From assembly GCF_042743185.1 (NCBI RefSeq), contig NZ_JBHYMS010000001.1, positions 261,155 through 325,154 on the forward strand: a stretch of 64,000 bases of DNA, written 5' to 3'. Under the pieces are notes generated by a model. The model was not told the origin of the DNA. It worked only from the letters and a program-made list of their open reading frames with translations, and did not search any database. Below, piece by piece: positions 18,320 to 26,715 of this stretch. The translations under genes were made by a program, and so were the position numbers. This DNA is from Inquilinus sp042743185. Its GTDB lineage: Bacteria; Pseudomonadota; Alphaproteobacteria; DSM-16000; Inquilinaceae. Every line of letters begins with the position of its first letter. Position 1 is the first letter of the stretch.

Positions 18320-19366
18320 TCAGTTGATCTGCACCGCGCCGGTGTCCGCCGGGCCGGGGGCTGGCGGCGTCGAGGTGACGGGTAGGGGCTGCGGCCCGCC
18401 GCCGGCGGGCGGGCCCGCGGACGCTGAAGGCCGCGCGGTGACCGGCAGTGGGCGTGACGGCTTGGCGCGCTGCTGCATGAAGCTGGCCTCGACGCCCGGA
18501 CCAGCCGCCGGCGGCATGATGCCGGGACCGGCCGCTGACGGCGCGGCCGCCGGCGGCGCTGTCGGCTGGCCCGCCGGGGGCACGGTGACCGGCAGCGGGC
18601 GCGACGGCTTGGCGCGCAGCTGCGCGATGTCGGCCTGGACGCCAGGGCCGGCCGTCGGCGGCGCGGTGACCGCTCCGGTCTGCGGCGGTGCGACCGGTGC
18701 CGGCGGCTGCCCAGCCGGCGGCGCGGCGTTCGCCTGGACCGACGGCGCCGCCCCCGGCGGCACCGGACCGGGCGGTACCGCCGCCGGCTGGGAGGATGGA
18801 GGCGCCACGCCCGGCCCGGCCTCTGCCGTCATGACGGCCGGCGCCCCGACCGGGCTGCCGCCGCCGATCGTGTCGACGACGCCGGACACGGAGGTGATGA
18901 GGCCGCCGAGGTCGCGAATGGTGGAGACCTGTTCGGGCACCGTCGCGGCCCGGCGGGCCGTCGACACGCGCGTCCGGGCCAGGGCGAGGCTGACCTGATC
19001 TTCGGCCTGCTCCAGGGCGGCGTACTGCTCCCGATTGGCCCCACGCCCCCCGCGCTCGGCGAGCGCCCGCTTGTCCTGCACGATCTGCTGCTTGAGCTTC
19101 GTCAGGCGGGACCGGGTGGTTTCGACCGCCTGGTCCAGCGTCGACTGGGTCGCCTCGACCTTACGGGCAAGAAGGCCTGCCGAGGCGGAGGATTCGGAGA
19201 CGGCCCCGGCTGTCGGCTCGGGGACGGCCGTCGACGGCTGTGCGTCTCCCTGCTGTTCGTCCGGCGCCTTCGTATAACCGGGAAACGGCTTCTGCCCGGG
19301 CATTCCGGAGCAGCCGGCGGCAAGCAATGCCAACAGTATTGCGGAGCGTGTGGTCCTGGCCGACAT
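18320..19366 (-). CDS. Proline-rich lipoprotein between hcp and vgrG
   Basis: This is a 348-residue predicted lipoprotein. The signal ILLALLAAGC has a lipobox with Cys19, and the next residues (Ser-Gly) do not suggest inner-membrane retention. Residues about 70-150 form a coiled-coil-like segment (LARKVEATQSTLDQAVETTR, LTKLKQQIVQDKRALAERGG). The C-terminal 180 residues are Pro/Ala/Gly-rich, with the motif RAKPSRPLPVT occurring twice in longer imperfect repeats. The ATG at 19366 follows GGAAG; the frame's earlier TTG at 19372 is less likely. It could be an envelope-spanning tether or spacer for the T6SS, an inference from position and shape only. Confidence 0.7.
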   Translation of the reverse strand: MSARTTRSAILLALLAAGCSGMPGQKPFPGYTKAPDEQQGDAQPSTAVPEPTAGAVSESSASAGLLARKVEATQSTLDQAVETTRSRLTKLKQQIVQDKRALAERGGRGANREQYAALEQAEDQVSLALARTRVSTARRAATVPEQVSTIRDLGGLITSVSGVVDTIGGGSPVGAPAVMTAEAGPGVAPPSSQPAAVPPGPVPPGAAPSVQANAAPPAGQPPAPVAPPQTGAVTAPPTAGPGVQADIAQLRAKPSRPLPVTVPPAGQPTAPPAAAPSAAGPGIMPPAAGPGVEASFMQQRAKPSRPLPVTARPSASAGPPAGGGPQPLPVTSTPPAPGPADTGAVQIN

Positions 19367-19435
19367 GATCAAGATCTTCCTGGCTGCATCCAGCGGAAGA
19401 ACGGGCGGGACGACCCGGTCGCCGTTCCGACCGGC

Positions 19436-19921
19436 TCACCCCTTGCGGGTCGTCGCGAGGTCGTAGCTCGCCACCTGGTTGTTCACCGGCTTGTGCATCT
19501 CGTCATAGGTCGTGTACTTCAACTCGGCCTTGGTGAAGTTGAGGCCCAAAGTCTCGACCGGCCGCTCGTCACTGCCGTTGGCGGCAGAAACCTGATAGCT
19601 GCTGACGAGGGAATTGCTCAGCTTGTATTCCATGAACGTGTTGCCCGGGCTGCCGGTGGTGACGAGGTGGATCGTCACGGTCTTGCCCTGGTTGCCGGTC
19701 GCGGCCGCCTCGAACAGCTTGACGGAGGCGCCGTCCATCTGCTTGGCCAGATAGACTTCTCCCACGATCGGCTCGGAGGCCTCGCGGTTCCGCGCCGAAC
19801 CGGCCGGGGTGGAGATCTGCCGGTTGATCACCCAATTCAGCGACGAGACGTCGATCCAGTTCTTGTGGCTTTCATGGGTTGCGTCGCCTTGAACACCGTC
19901 GATCTGGACGTAGATCGCCAT
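19436..19921 (-). CDS. hcp: Hcp tube protein (TssD)
   Basis: This is a 161-residue Hcp, the subunit of the hexameric rings that stack into the T6SS inner tube. It starts MAIYVQIDGVQGDATHESHK and has the conserved core VYLAKQMDGASVKLFEAA, the FMEYKLSNSLVSSYQV strand pair and the ETLGLNFTKAELKYTTYD C-terminal signature. The ATG at 19921 follows GGGGGAGG; an upstream ATG adding seven residues would fall before that site. It is the first gene of the minus-strand effector arm and faces the structural cluster across a 529-bp region holding one of two inverted regulatory-like elements. Confidence 0.96.
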   Translation of the reverse strand: MAIYVQIDGVQGDATHESHKNWIDVSSLNWVINRQISTPAGSARNREASEPIVGEVYLAKQMDGASVKLFEAAATGNQGKTVTIHLVTTGSPGNTFMEYKLSNSLVSSYQVSAANGSDERPVETLGLNFTKAELKYTTYDEMHKPVNNQVASYDLATTRKG

Positions 19922-20450
19922 GGGTCCTCCCCCATCTTGCAATTGGTCTGTTCATTATGTCCTCCTGCCGGCCGGCCCGCGGGTGACGCGGGTCACAGGT
20001 CGGCGGGAATTCGCTGCGCCGGCTTCCCGAACGGAAGCCGACATGAAACCTCATAACCGGCGTGCCGAAGAAAGCACCGGACCCGGCTGCGGAGGCGGGT
20101 CGCATCTTGAAGGAAGACGGGCCCCCGCCTGCATGGCAGGTGCAGCATCATCCTATCGAGGAGATGGCCTGCACAGGAACGGTACCGAACTATGAAACAT
20201 ATCGATTTCTAAGGCTAGTAGAAAAATTGATATTGACACGATTTTCCAGATCACCCCCGAGTCGCCTCGCCTCGCTGTTGGTAATGCACCTGTTATCATC
20301 AGGCAAGATTCACACTAGACACAAAACCGAAACGCTGCTGGACTCTGGTATCCAGACCGATGATCTGCCTCCGAACAAGCGAATTGATAAAATTGCGGGA
20401 GGTCGGCGCCACGCCGGGTGGATTTATTGGCCGGACATAGGGAGGATCAG
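19922..20450. promoter_or_regulatory. Divergent intergenic region between hcp and the T6SS structural arm
   Basis: This 529-bp stretch holds no convincing gene. Its right two thirds are less GC-rich than the flanks, as promoter regions usually are, and include TTGATATTGACA near 20227-20240, which resembles overlapping -35 boxes without a clear matching -10. The left end holds the inverted element at 19958-20000. A TCTGG-N3-CCAGA inverted repeat lies near 20345. Divergent promoters for hcp and the PPC-like gene are expected here; I cannot assign them precisely. Confidence 0.5.
19958..20000 (-). promoter_or_regulatory. Inverted copy of a 43-44 bp element upstream of hcp
   Basis: Read on the minus strand, this element matches the sequence at 20970-21013 with about five differences and one gap. 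Its core is GTGACGCGGGTCAC (GTGAC-N4-GTCAC). The opposite end reads GGCCGGCAGGAGGACA. It lies 37 bp before the hcp start, pointing toward hcp. It could bind a dimeric regulator and may also supply a ribosome-site-like GGAGG for a short leader frame starting at the ATG just after it. Confidence 0.6.
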
Positions 20451-20978
20451 GTGCGGCACTGTCGGTTGAGTCTCGGCTTCGCGGCCATTGCGGCATGCGC
20501 GGCGCTGGCGACGCAGGCGGCGGCGCAGATGGCGTCGACCGCCTCGCCCTCCGGGGCGCCCATGCCCGATCCCGGATCCCGGCCGATCTATGCGACGATC
20601 AGGCTGGACGGCGGCTTCCAGGTCGATCCGTTCCCGATCGGCGTGATCGCCGGAGGGTCCTACTCGGCCTCCGACCTCGGCACCGACTGCATCGGCAACA
20701 TCAACCCAGAACGAGCCGATGCCAAAGTCGAGTTCGCCAATGGCCGTCGGCCCTTGAGCATCTACGCGGCGGCGGGCTCGGACGTCGCGCTCGTCGTCCA
20801 CACTCCGTCCGGAAGGTGGGTCTGCACCGACGACACGACCGACGGGGGCATCAACCCGGCCATCACCTTCGACAGGCCCGCGGACGGCACCTACGCCGTC
20901 TGGGTGGCGGCGGTCGATGCGTCGAGCCGCCCCGTTCCGGCGGTGCTCGTGATCAGCGAGTTCCCGCCGACCTGGTGA
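20451..20978 (+). CDS. Secreted protein with PPC-like domain
   Basis: This is a 175-residue exported protein. The GTG start at 20451 follows GGAGG by 6-7 bp and opens a clean signal peptide (LGFAAIAACAALATQAAAQ). The mature part resembles the bacterial pre-peptidase C-terminal (PPC) beta-sandwich: CIGNINPERADAKVEF, LSIYAAAGSDVALVVHTPSG, WVCTDDTTDGGINPAITF, and the closing ADGTYAVWVAAVD. Two cysteines in the mature part could form a disulphide. It lies directly before tssA, from which it is separated by the second regulatory-like element, and it is not a T6SS core gene. It may be an envelope or secreted accessory. The role is unknown. Confidence 0.7.
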   Translation: MRHCRLSLGFAAIAACAALATQAAAQMASTASPSGAPMPDPGSRPIYATIRLDGGFQVDPFPIGVIAGGSYSASDLGTDCIGNINPERADAKVEFANGRRPLSIYAAAGSDVALVVHTPSGRWVCTDDTTDGGINPAITFDRPADGTYAVWVAAVDASSRPVPAVLVISEFPPTW

Positions 20979-21013
20979 CCCGGGTCACGCGCGGCCCGGC
21001 CGGCAGGAGGATA
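20970..21013 (+). promoter_or_regulatory. Copy of the 43-44 bp element upstream of tssA
   Basis: This element contains the perfect 14-bp palindrome GTGACCCGGGTCAC (20975-20988), overlapping the stop of the PPC-like gene, then GGCCGGCAGGAGGATA. It is the inverted counterpart of 19958-20000. Facing tssA, which begins 71 bp further on, it suggests the same control for the structural arm as for hcp. Confidence 0.6.
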
Positions 21014-21084
21014 TCGTGAAGTGCCCGTGATGATCGGGCCGGTGGTCGACATCACGGATCGAACGGCAACACCAGAGCAATCTT

Positions 21085-22194
21085 GTGCCAACGTCCGACG
21101 TCTTGAACATGGATGCGCTTGCGGCGCCCATCCCCGGCGATCGGCCGGCGGGAGAGAATCTGCGCCTGGACATCTCGCCCGAGGCGCCGTTCCAGCGCCT
21201 CAAGGACATGCGGGCCCAGGTGCGGGCGCTCGAACGCGCGGCGGACGCCGAGGACCAGGCCGCCCCGCTCGATGCGGAATGGCGCCCGCTGGTGGAGCTG
21301 GCAGGGGAGCTTCTCGCCACTCGCTCCAAGGATCTCGAGGTCGCGTCCGTACTGGTCGAGGGGCTGGTCCGTCTGCACGGCTTCGCCGGTCTGCGCGATG
21401 GCTTCCGCATCCTGCACAGGCTCCTGGAAGACCATTGGGACGATCTTCATCCGACCCCGGACGACGACGGGATCGCGACGCGCCTGAGTCCGCTGATCGG
21501 GCTGAACGGCGAGGGCGTGGAAGGCACGCTGATCCAGCCGATCCGGAAGATCCCGCTGGTCCAGGGGCCGCAAGGCTCCTATGCGCTGTGGCAGATCATC
21601 CAGGCCGGCGACGTCGCCGCGATGGAGCCGGATCGACGGGCCCAGCGGGTCGCCGCCGGGGCCCTGGATCTGGATGAGATCGTGGGCGCCGCCCGGGCCA
21701 TGGGCCGGACCGAGGCCGAGACGGTCCTGGCCGATATCGACGCCGCCTGCGACGCCTTTCAGGCGTTGTCCGAAAGCCTGGATGCGCGGTGCGGCCCGAA
21801 CTCTCCGCCGACCTCGCACATCCGGAACGCGCTGACCGCCGCGCGGGACGCCGCACGCCTGGCGCTCGGCGACGGGGTGCCGACACAAGGCCCGGCGCCG
21901 TCCGGAACGGAGCTGGAGAGCGTCGGTCCCGCCGACGGTCCCGTCCCTGTCCCCGAGGCGGCGGCAGCGCCGCTCGGCACCATCCGGAATCGCGACGACG
22001 CCCTGCGTCTGGTGGAGATCGCGGCAGCCTGGTTCCGCCGCATGGAACCGCATTCCCCGATCTCCTACACGCTCGAGGATGCCGTCCGGCGGGCACGGAT
22101 GGTGCTTCCCGATCTCATAGCCGAACTGATCCGCGACGACACGGCCCGCCGCGATTTTCTCGTCGCCGCGGGAATCCAACCACGAGGTGACTGA
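21085..22194 (+). CDS. tssA: TssA (ImpA) T6SS cap/assembly protein
   Basis: This 369-residue protein carries the ImpA N-terminal domain (MDALAAPIPGDRPAGENLR at the start, WRPLVELAGELLATRSKDLE, then HRLLEDHWDDLHPTPDDDG). TssA primes the baseplate and caps the growing sheath. A middle linker (about residues 265-295) leads to a short C-terminal helical part (IAAAWFRRMEPHSPISYTLE) of the VasJ/ImpA type. The annotated start is a GTG with a weak ribosome site; the ATG at 21109 is an alternative that would trim eight residues. It opens the plus-strand structural operon. Confidence 0.92.
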   Translation: MPTSDVLNMDALAAPIPGDRPAGENLRLDISPEAPFQRLKDMRAQVRALERAADAEDQAAPLDAEWRPLVELAGELLATRSKDLEVASVLVEGLVRLHGFAGLRDGFRILHRLLEDHWDDLHPTPDDDGIATRLSPLIGLNGEGVEGTLIQPIRKIPLVQGPQGSYALWQIIQAGDVAAMEPDRRAQRVAAGALDLDEIVGAARAMGRTEAETVLADIDAACDAFQALSESLDARCGPNSPPTSHIRNALTAARDAARLALGDGVPTQGPAPSGTELESVGPADGPVPVPEAAAAPLGTIRNRDDALRLVEIAAAWFRRMEPHSPISYTLEDAVRRARMVLPDLIAELIRDDTARRDFLVAAGIQPRGD

Positions 22195-22232
22195 CGCCGC
22201 GGAGCGGTGAACGCACGGAGCGAGGTGAGGTG

Positions 22233-22769
22233 ATGAAGTCCAGCATTCACGACAAGCTCGAACGGGTGCGCAAGCCGCGTGTCCACATCACGTATCAGGT
22301 CGAGACCGAAGGCGCGGTGGTCGAGAAGGAACTGCCCTTCGTCGTCGGCGTCCTCGGCGATTTCTCCGGCGATCCGGCGCAGCCGCTGGCGCCGCTGCGC
22401 GACCGGAAGTTCGTCCAGATCGATCGCGACAACTTCAACGAGGTGATGGCGCGGATCGCCCCCGGGCTCAATCTCCGGGTCGAGAACACGCTGCAGGGCG
22501 ACGGCAGCGAGATCGCGGTCGATCTCTCGTTCCGGTCGCTCGAGGATTTCGAGCCGGGCGCCGTCGTCCAGCAGGTCGAACCGCTGCGCAAGCTGCTCGA
22601 AACCAGGAACCGGCTGCGCGACCTGATGACGAAGGTCGACCGGTCCGAGGATCTGGAGGCGCTGCTGGAGAAGGTCCTGCAGAACAAGGAGCAGTTGTCC
22701 CAGCTCTCGCATGCGCTCGACGCGCGGGAGGCGCGGGCGACGAAGCCCGCCGCCGATGAGGAGGAGTGA
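22233..22769 (+). CDS. tssB: TssB contractile sheath small subunit
   Basis: This is a 178-residue VipA-type sheath subunit. It pairs with TssC to form the sheath that contracts to propel the Hcp tube. Signatures are SIHDKLERVRKPRVHITYQV, the strand ELPFVVGVLGDFSG, and LRDRKFVQIDRDNFNEVM. The C-terminal helix ends with a charged tail. The ATG at 22233 follows GAGG at 7 bp; the GTG immediately before it is in frame and less likely. The next gene, tssC, begins 4 bp after its stop. Confidence 0.96.
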   Translation: MKSSIHDKLERVRKPRVHITYQVETEGAVVEKELPFVVGVLGDFSGDPAQPLAPLRDRKFVQIDRDNFNEVMARIAPGLNLRVENTLQGDGSEIAVDLSFRSLEDFEPGAVVQQVEPLRKLLETRNRLRDLMTKVDRSEDLEALLEKVLQNKEQLSQLSHALDAREARATKPAADEEE

Positions 22770-22773
22770 AGCC

Positions 22774-24270
22774 ATGGCCGCAGAGACCCAGCTTCAGAAG
22801 GACGCCGTCGATCGTACCGCCGAAGCGGCCCCGTCCCTGCTCGACCAGGCCGTCGCGGTGACCAAGCAGACCGAGCCGGAGCGCGCCGAGGAGCTGTTGC
22901 GCACGCTGACCGAGGAAGCCCTCAAGGGGACCGTGGTCTATGACCGGAACCTGACGGTCACGCTGAACCGGGCGATCCGGGCGATCGACGAGAGGATGTC
23001 GCTGCAGCTCGCCGCGATCATGCATCACGACAAGTTCGCGAAGCTCGAAGGCTCCTGGCGCGGGCTCCATCATCTGGTGATGAGCACGGAGACCAGCGCC
23101 ATGCTCAAGATCCGCGTCCTGAACGTCGGCAAGCGCGATCTCTACAAGGATCTGAGCAAGGCGGTGGAGTTCGACCAGAGCCAGATTTTCAAGAAGATCT
23201 ACGAGAACGAGTTCGGCACGCCCGGCGGCGAGCCCTACGGCGCGCTGATCGGCGACTACGAGTTCTCGAACCACCCGGAGGACGTCGAGCTCCTGCAGCA
23301 TGTGAGCCACGTCGCCGCCGCGGCCTTCGCGCCGTTCATCGCGGCGGCGGCGCCTGACCTGTTCGGCTTCGGCGACTTCACCGAGCTGTCCCGGCCGCGC
23401 GATCTCGAGAAGATCTTCGAATCTCTGGAATTCGCGAAATGGCGCAGCTTCCGCGACAGTGAGGACAGCCGTTTCGTCGCCCTGACCATGCCCCGCGTGC
23501 TGGCCCGCCTGCCCTATGGGGCGGCGACCCGCCGGATCGACGAATTCGACTATGAGGAGGCGCCGATCGACGGGGGCGGCGTCCGGCGGGCGATGGAGCA
23601 TCCCGACTATTGCTGGATGAACGCGGCCTATGTGCTGGGTACGCGGCTGACCGACGCCTTCGCGCAGCATGGCTGGTGCACGGCCATCCGCGGCGCCGAG
23701 GGCGGCGGCAAGGTCGAGGACCTGCCGTTCCACAGCTTTACCAGCGACGACGGCGATCCCGACCACAAATGCCCGACCGAGATCGGCATCACCGATCGGC
23801 GCGAGGCGGAGCTGTCGCGACTGGGCTTCCTGCCGCTCTGCCACTACAAGAACACGGACTACGCGGTGTTCTTCGGGGCGCAGACGGCGCAGAAGCCGAA
23901 GAAGTACGACCGGCCGGAGGCCACCGCCAACGCCGCGATCTCGGCCCGCCTGCCCTACATGATGGCGACCTCGCGCTTCGCCCATTACCTCAAGGTCATG
24001 GCCCGCGACAAGATCGGCTCGTTCATGGAGGCCGACGACTGCGAAGCCTGGCTGAACCGCTGGATCATGAACTACGTCAACAACAACAAGGAGGCCGGCC
24101 AGGAGATGAAGGCGCGCTATCCGCTGGCGGAGGCGCGTGTCTCGGTCAAGGAGATCCCCGGGGCGCCCGGATCATACAACGCCGTCGCCTGGCTGCGGCC
24201 CTGGCTGCAGATGGAGGAGCTGACGACGTCGCTTCGCATGGTCGCGCGCATCCCGAACACCGGGAACTGA
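22774..24270 (+). CDS. tssC: TssC contractile sheath large subunit (copy 1)
   Basis: This 498-residue VipB-type sheath protein has the family core LEGSWRGLHHLVMSTE, FDQSQIFKKIYENEFGTPGG, the long FAPFIAAAAPDLFG region, and the C-terminal ARYPLAEARVSVKEIPGAPG. The start ATG follows GGAGGAG. It forms the sheath with TssB. It is the longer-N-terminus, canonical copy; a diverged paralogue follows 10 bp downstream. Confidence 0.96.
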   Translation: MAAETQLQKDAVDRTAEAAPSLLDQAVAVTKQTEPERAEELLRTLTEEALKGTVVYDRNLTVTLNRAIRAIDERMSLQLAAIMHHDKFAKLEGSWRGLHHLVMSTETSAMLKIRVLNVGKRDLYKDLSKAVEFDQSQIFKKIYENEFGTPGGEPYGALIGDYEFSNHPEDVELLQHVSHVAAAAFAPFIAAAAPDLFGFGDFTELSRPRDLEKIFESLEFAKWRSFRDSEDSRFVALTMPRVLARLPYGAATRRIDEFDYEEAPIDGGGVRRAMEHPDYCWMNAAYVLGTRLTDAFAQHGWCTAIRGAEGGGKVEDLPFHSFTSDDGDPDHKCPTEIGITDRREAELSRLGFLPLCHYKNTDYAVFFGAQTAQKPKKYDRPEATANAAISARLPYMMATSRFAHYLKVMARDKIGSFMEADDCEAWLNRWIMNYVNNNKEAGQEMKARYPLAEARVSVKEIPGAPGSYNAVAWLRPWLQMEELTTSLRMVARIPNTGN

Positions 24271-24280
24271 CGGCTCGGCC

Positions 24281-25885
24281 ATGACGCGCCTCTCCTCCGC
24301 AGCGGCTCTGTCGAAGGCCCCGGCGGCGGGCATGCTCGGCCCACCGACGGCGGCGCGCCTGGGGGTGCGCGTCGGCGCCCCGCTGGCCGCCGATCTGGTC
24401 GAACGGATCCTCGCCGACGACGGCCGTGATGCCGCCGCCGATGCTGGGCCTCTGGCGGCGTTCCTGGCGGAGCCGCGGACCGGCGAAGCCCTGATCCTCT
24501 GGTTCGGAGCCTCGGAAGCCGCGCGGGTGCTCTCCGACCGGGAGGCGCTGGCGCTCGCGATCGATCGCGACATCGCCCGGATCGACGCCCTGCTGTCGGC
24601 GCAGCTGGACGCCATCCTCCACGCCCCGAGGCTGCAGGCGCTGGAGGCGACGTGGCGCGGCGTCGCCTATCTGGTCGAGCAGGCCGACCAGGCCACGTCG
24701 ACCAGGATCAGGATCCTCGACATCGCCTGGGCCGAGGTCTGCCGCGATCTCGAGCGGGCGATCGAGTTCGATCAGAGCCAGATGTTCCAGAAGATCTACG
24801 AGCAGGAATTCGGCATGCCGGGCGGCGAGCCGTTCGGCGTGCTTCTCGGCGCCTACGAGATGCGGCATGCGCCGGCGCCGGACCATTCGACCGACGACGT
24901 CGCCGGGCTGAAGGGCATGATGCGGATCGCCGCGGCCGCGTTCGCTCCCTTCATCACCGCGGCCCATCCCGGCCTGCTCGGCCTCGAGAGCTTTGCCGAG
25001 CTCGGCCTGCCGATCGACGTCGCGCGCGGTGTCCAGGCCCCCGACTACGCTCGGTGGAACGCCATGCGCGATCTCGAGGAGGCGAGGTTCCTCGGCGTCA
25101 CCGTGCCGCGAGTCCTGATGCGGCTGCCCTGGGCGGACGATGGCAGCCGAGCGGACGGGTTCCGCTATCGGGAGGACGCGTCGTCCCCCGATCTGTCCGG
25201 CTATTGCTGGGGTCCCGCCATCTTCGCCTTCGCCGGCACGCTGATCCGCGCCTTCGAGAGCTCGGGCTGGTTCGCCGAGATCCGCGGCGCCGCGCGGGAC
25301 GGCAGCCGGGGCGGGCTGGTCACGGATCTTCCCATCGACCATTTCGGCACCGACCGGCCGGGCGTGGGCGCCAAGCTCTCGACCGATGTCGAGCTGACCG
25401 ACGCCCAGGAGGAGGAGCTGTCCCGGCTCGGCCTCATGACCCTGTGCCGAGCGCGGGACACGCCCTATGCCGTCTTCCACGGCAACCCGTCGCTGCAGCG
25501 GCCGGAGAGGTATGACCGGCCCGTCGCCACCGCCAATGCCCGGCTGTCGGCGATGCTGCAGTACATCTTCTGCATCAGCCGGTTCGCCCACTGCGTGAAG
25601 GTGATCGGGCGCGATCGGATCGGCGCCTTCCAGCACGCGGAAGACTGCCAGGAGTTCCTGCGGCGCTGGCTGCTCGACTATTCGATCGCGAGCGACACGG
25701 CGACGACCGAGGAACGAGCGCGCTATCCGTTGCGCGAGGTCGATGTCGCCGTCCGGGAGCTGCCTGGGCGGCCCGGGCTCTACAGCTGCGTGATCCATCT
25801 GCAGCCGCATTTCCAGCTGGACCAGGTCGCCTCCAGCTTCCGGCTGGTCACGGAGCTTGCGGCCCCCGGGCCGCGAGCCATGTGA
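24281..25885 (+). CDS. TssC paralogue (second sheath large-subunit gene)
   Basis: This 534-residue protein is clearly homologous to the TssC before it: LEATWRGVAYLVEQAD, FDQSQMFQKIYEQEFGMPGG, VTVPRVLMRLPW, ERYDRPVATANARLS, ARYPLREVDVAVRELPGRPG. The first ~110 residues differ and include ILWFGASEAARVLSDREALA. Agrobacterium imp clusters carry a similar pair (TssC40 and TssC41), in which one copy is the main sheath protein and the other contributes less clearly. It probably co-assembles or acts at a sheath end; which copy dominates cannot be read from sequence. Spacing and frame support co-translation. Confidence 0.92.
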   Translation: MTRLSSAAALSKAPAAGMLGPPTAARLGVRVGAPLAADLVERILADDGRDAAADAGPLAAFLAEPRTGEALILWFGASEAARVLSDREALALAIDRDIARIDALLSAQLDAILHAPRLQALEATWRGVAYLVEQADQATSTRIRILDIAWAEVCRDLERAIEFDQSQMFQKIYEQEFGMPGGEPFGVLLGAYEMRHAPAPDHSTDDVAGLKGMMRIAAAAFAPFITAAHPGLLGLESFAELGLPIDVARGVQAPDYARWNAMRDLEEARFLGVTVPRVLMRLPWADDGSRADGFRYREDASSPDLSGYCWGPAIFAFAGTLIRAFESSGWFAEIRGAARDGSRGGLVTDLPIDHFGTDRPGVGAKLSTDVELTDAQEEELSRLGLMTLCRARDTPYAVFHGNPSLQRPERYDRPVATANARLSAMLQYIFCISRFAHCVKVIGRDRIGAFQHAEDCQEFLRRWLLDYSIASDTATTEERARYPLREVDVAVRELPGRPGLYSCVIHLQPHFQLDQVASSFRLVTELAAPGPRAM

Positions 25886-25898
25886 TCGGGAGGCCGCG

Positions 25899-26699
25899 AT
25901 GAGCCCTGCGCATGAACATTTCCAGGCGGGCCGTCTCGCGCAGGCCGTCGAGACCGTGACGGCCGAGGTGCGCTCGCACCCGACGGATGTCGACCGGCGC
26001 GGCCTTCTGGCCGAGCTCCTGTGCTTTGCCGGCGAGCTCGACCGCGCCGACCGCCAGCTCGATCTGATCGCCGATCAGGACCCCGCGGCCGCCCTGGGCA
26101 CGGCCCTGTTCCGGCAGTTGATCCGCGGGGCCCAGGCTCGTGCCCAAGTCTTCGCCGAAGGCCGGGTGCCGGAGTTTCTCGGGCCGCCGCCGCAGCATCT
26201 GCGGCTTCTGCTGGATGCCGGCATCGCCCTGCGCGACGGAGAGACGGAGGCGGCCGGACGCCTGACGGCCGAGGCCGAGACGCTGCGGCCGCAATGCGCC
26301 GGCTGTCTGGACGACGCCGAGATCGACGACCTGCGCGACATCGACGATCTCGTCGCCCCGGTGGTCGAGGTGCTGACCAGCACCGGCAAGTACTATTGGA
26401 TTCCGAGAGAACGGGTGGCGTCGATCGACTTCCACGCGCCCGTCCGTCCCCGCGATCTGCTGTGGCGACGCGCGACCATGGCCGTCGCCGACGGCCCGGA
26501 CGGCGAGGTCTACGTCCCGACGATCTATCCGACGACCGCAACCGCCGGCGACGAGCTTGCCAAGCTCGGGCGGGTCACGGACTGGCAGGGCGGCGGCGAC
26601 GCCCCCGCCCTGGGCATTGGACAGCACTGCTGGCTGGCCGGCGACGCGGCGGTCCCGATCCTGCAGGTGCATCGGTTCGAAGCGCGGCCCGCCGCCTGA
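25899..26699 (+). CDS. tagJ: TagJ/ImpE T6SS accessory protein
   Basis: This 266-residue ImpE-family protein has a TPR-like N-terminal half (FQAGRLAQAVETVTAEVRSH, GLLAELLCFAGELDRADRQL) and the ImpE core VVEVLTSTGKYYWIPRERV. TagJ binds TssB in systems without the usual ClpV-recognition helix and is thought to help TssH recycle the sheath. The ATG at 25899 follows CGGGAGG. It sits between the tssC paralogue and tssE, its usual place in imp-type clusters. Confidence 0.93.
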   Translation: MSPAHEHFQAGRLAQAVETVTAEVRSHPTDVDRRGLLAELLCFAGELDRADRQLDLIADQDPAAALGTALFRQLIRGAQARAQVFAEGRVPEFLGPPPQHLRLLLDAGIALRDGETEAAGRLTAEAETLRPQCAGCLDDAEIDDLRDIDDLVAPVVEVLTSTGKYYWIPRERVASIDFHAPVRPRDLLWRRATMAVADGPDGEVYVPTIYPTTATAGDELAKLGRVTDWQGGGDAPALGIGQHCWLAGDAAVPILQVHRFEARPAA

Positions 26700-26715
26700 A
26701 GGGAAAAGACGAACC

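Noticed and set aside
18380..18860. GC-rich repetitive DNA, considered as a tandem-repeat or CRISPR-like array
   Set aside because: The repeats are in frame with the lipoprotein and encode its Pro-rich units; spacers of constant length are absent.
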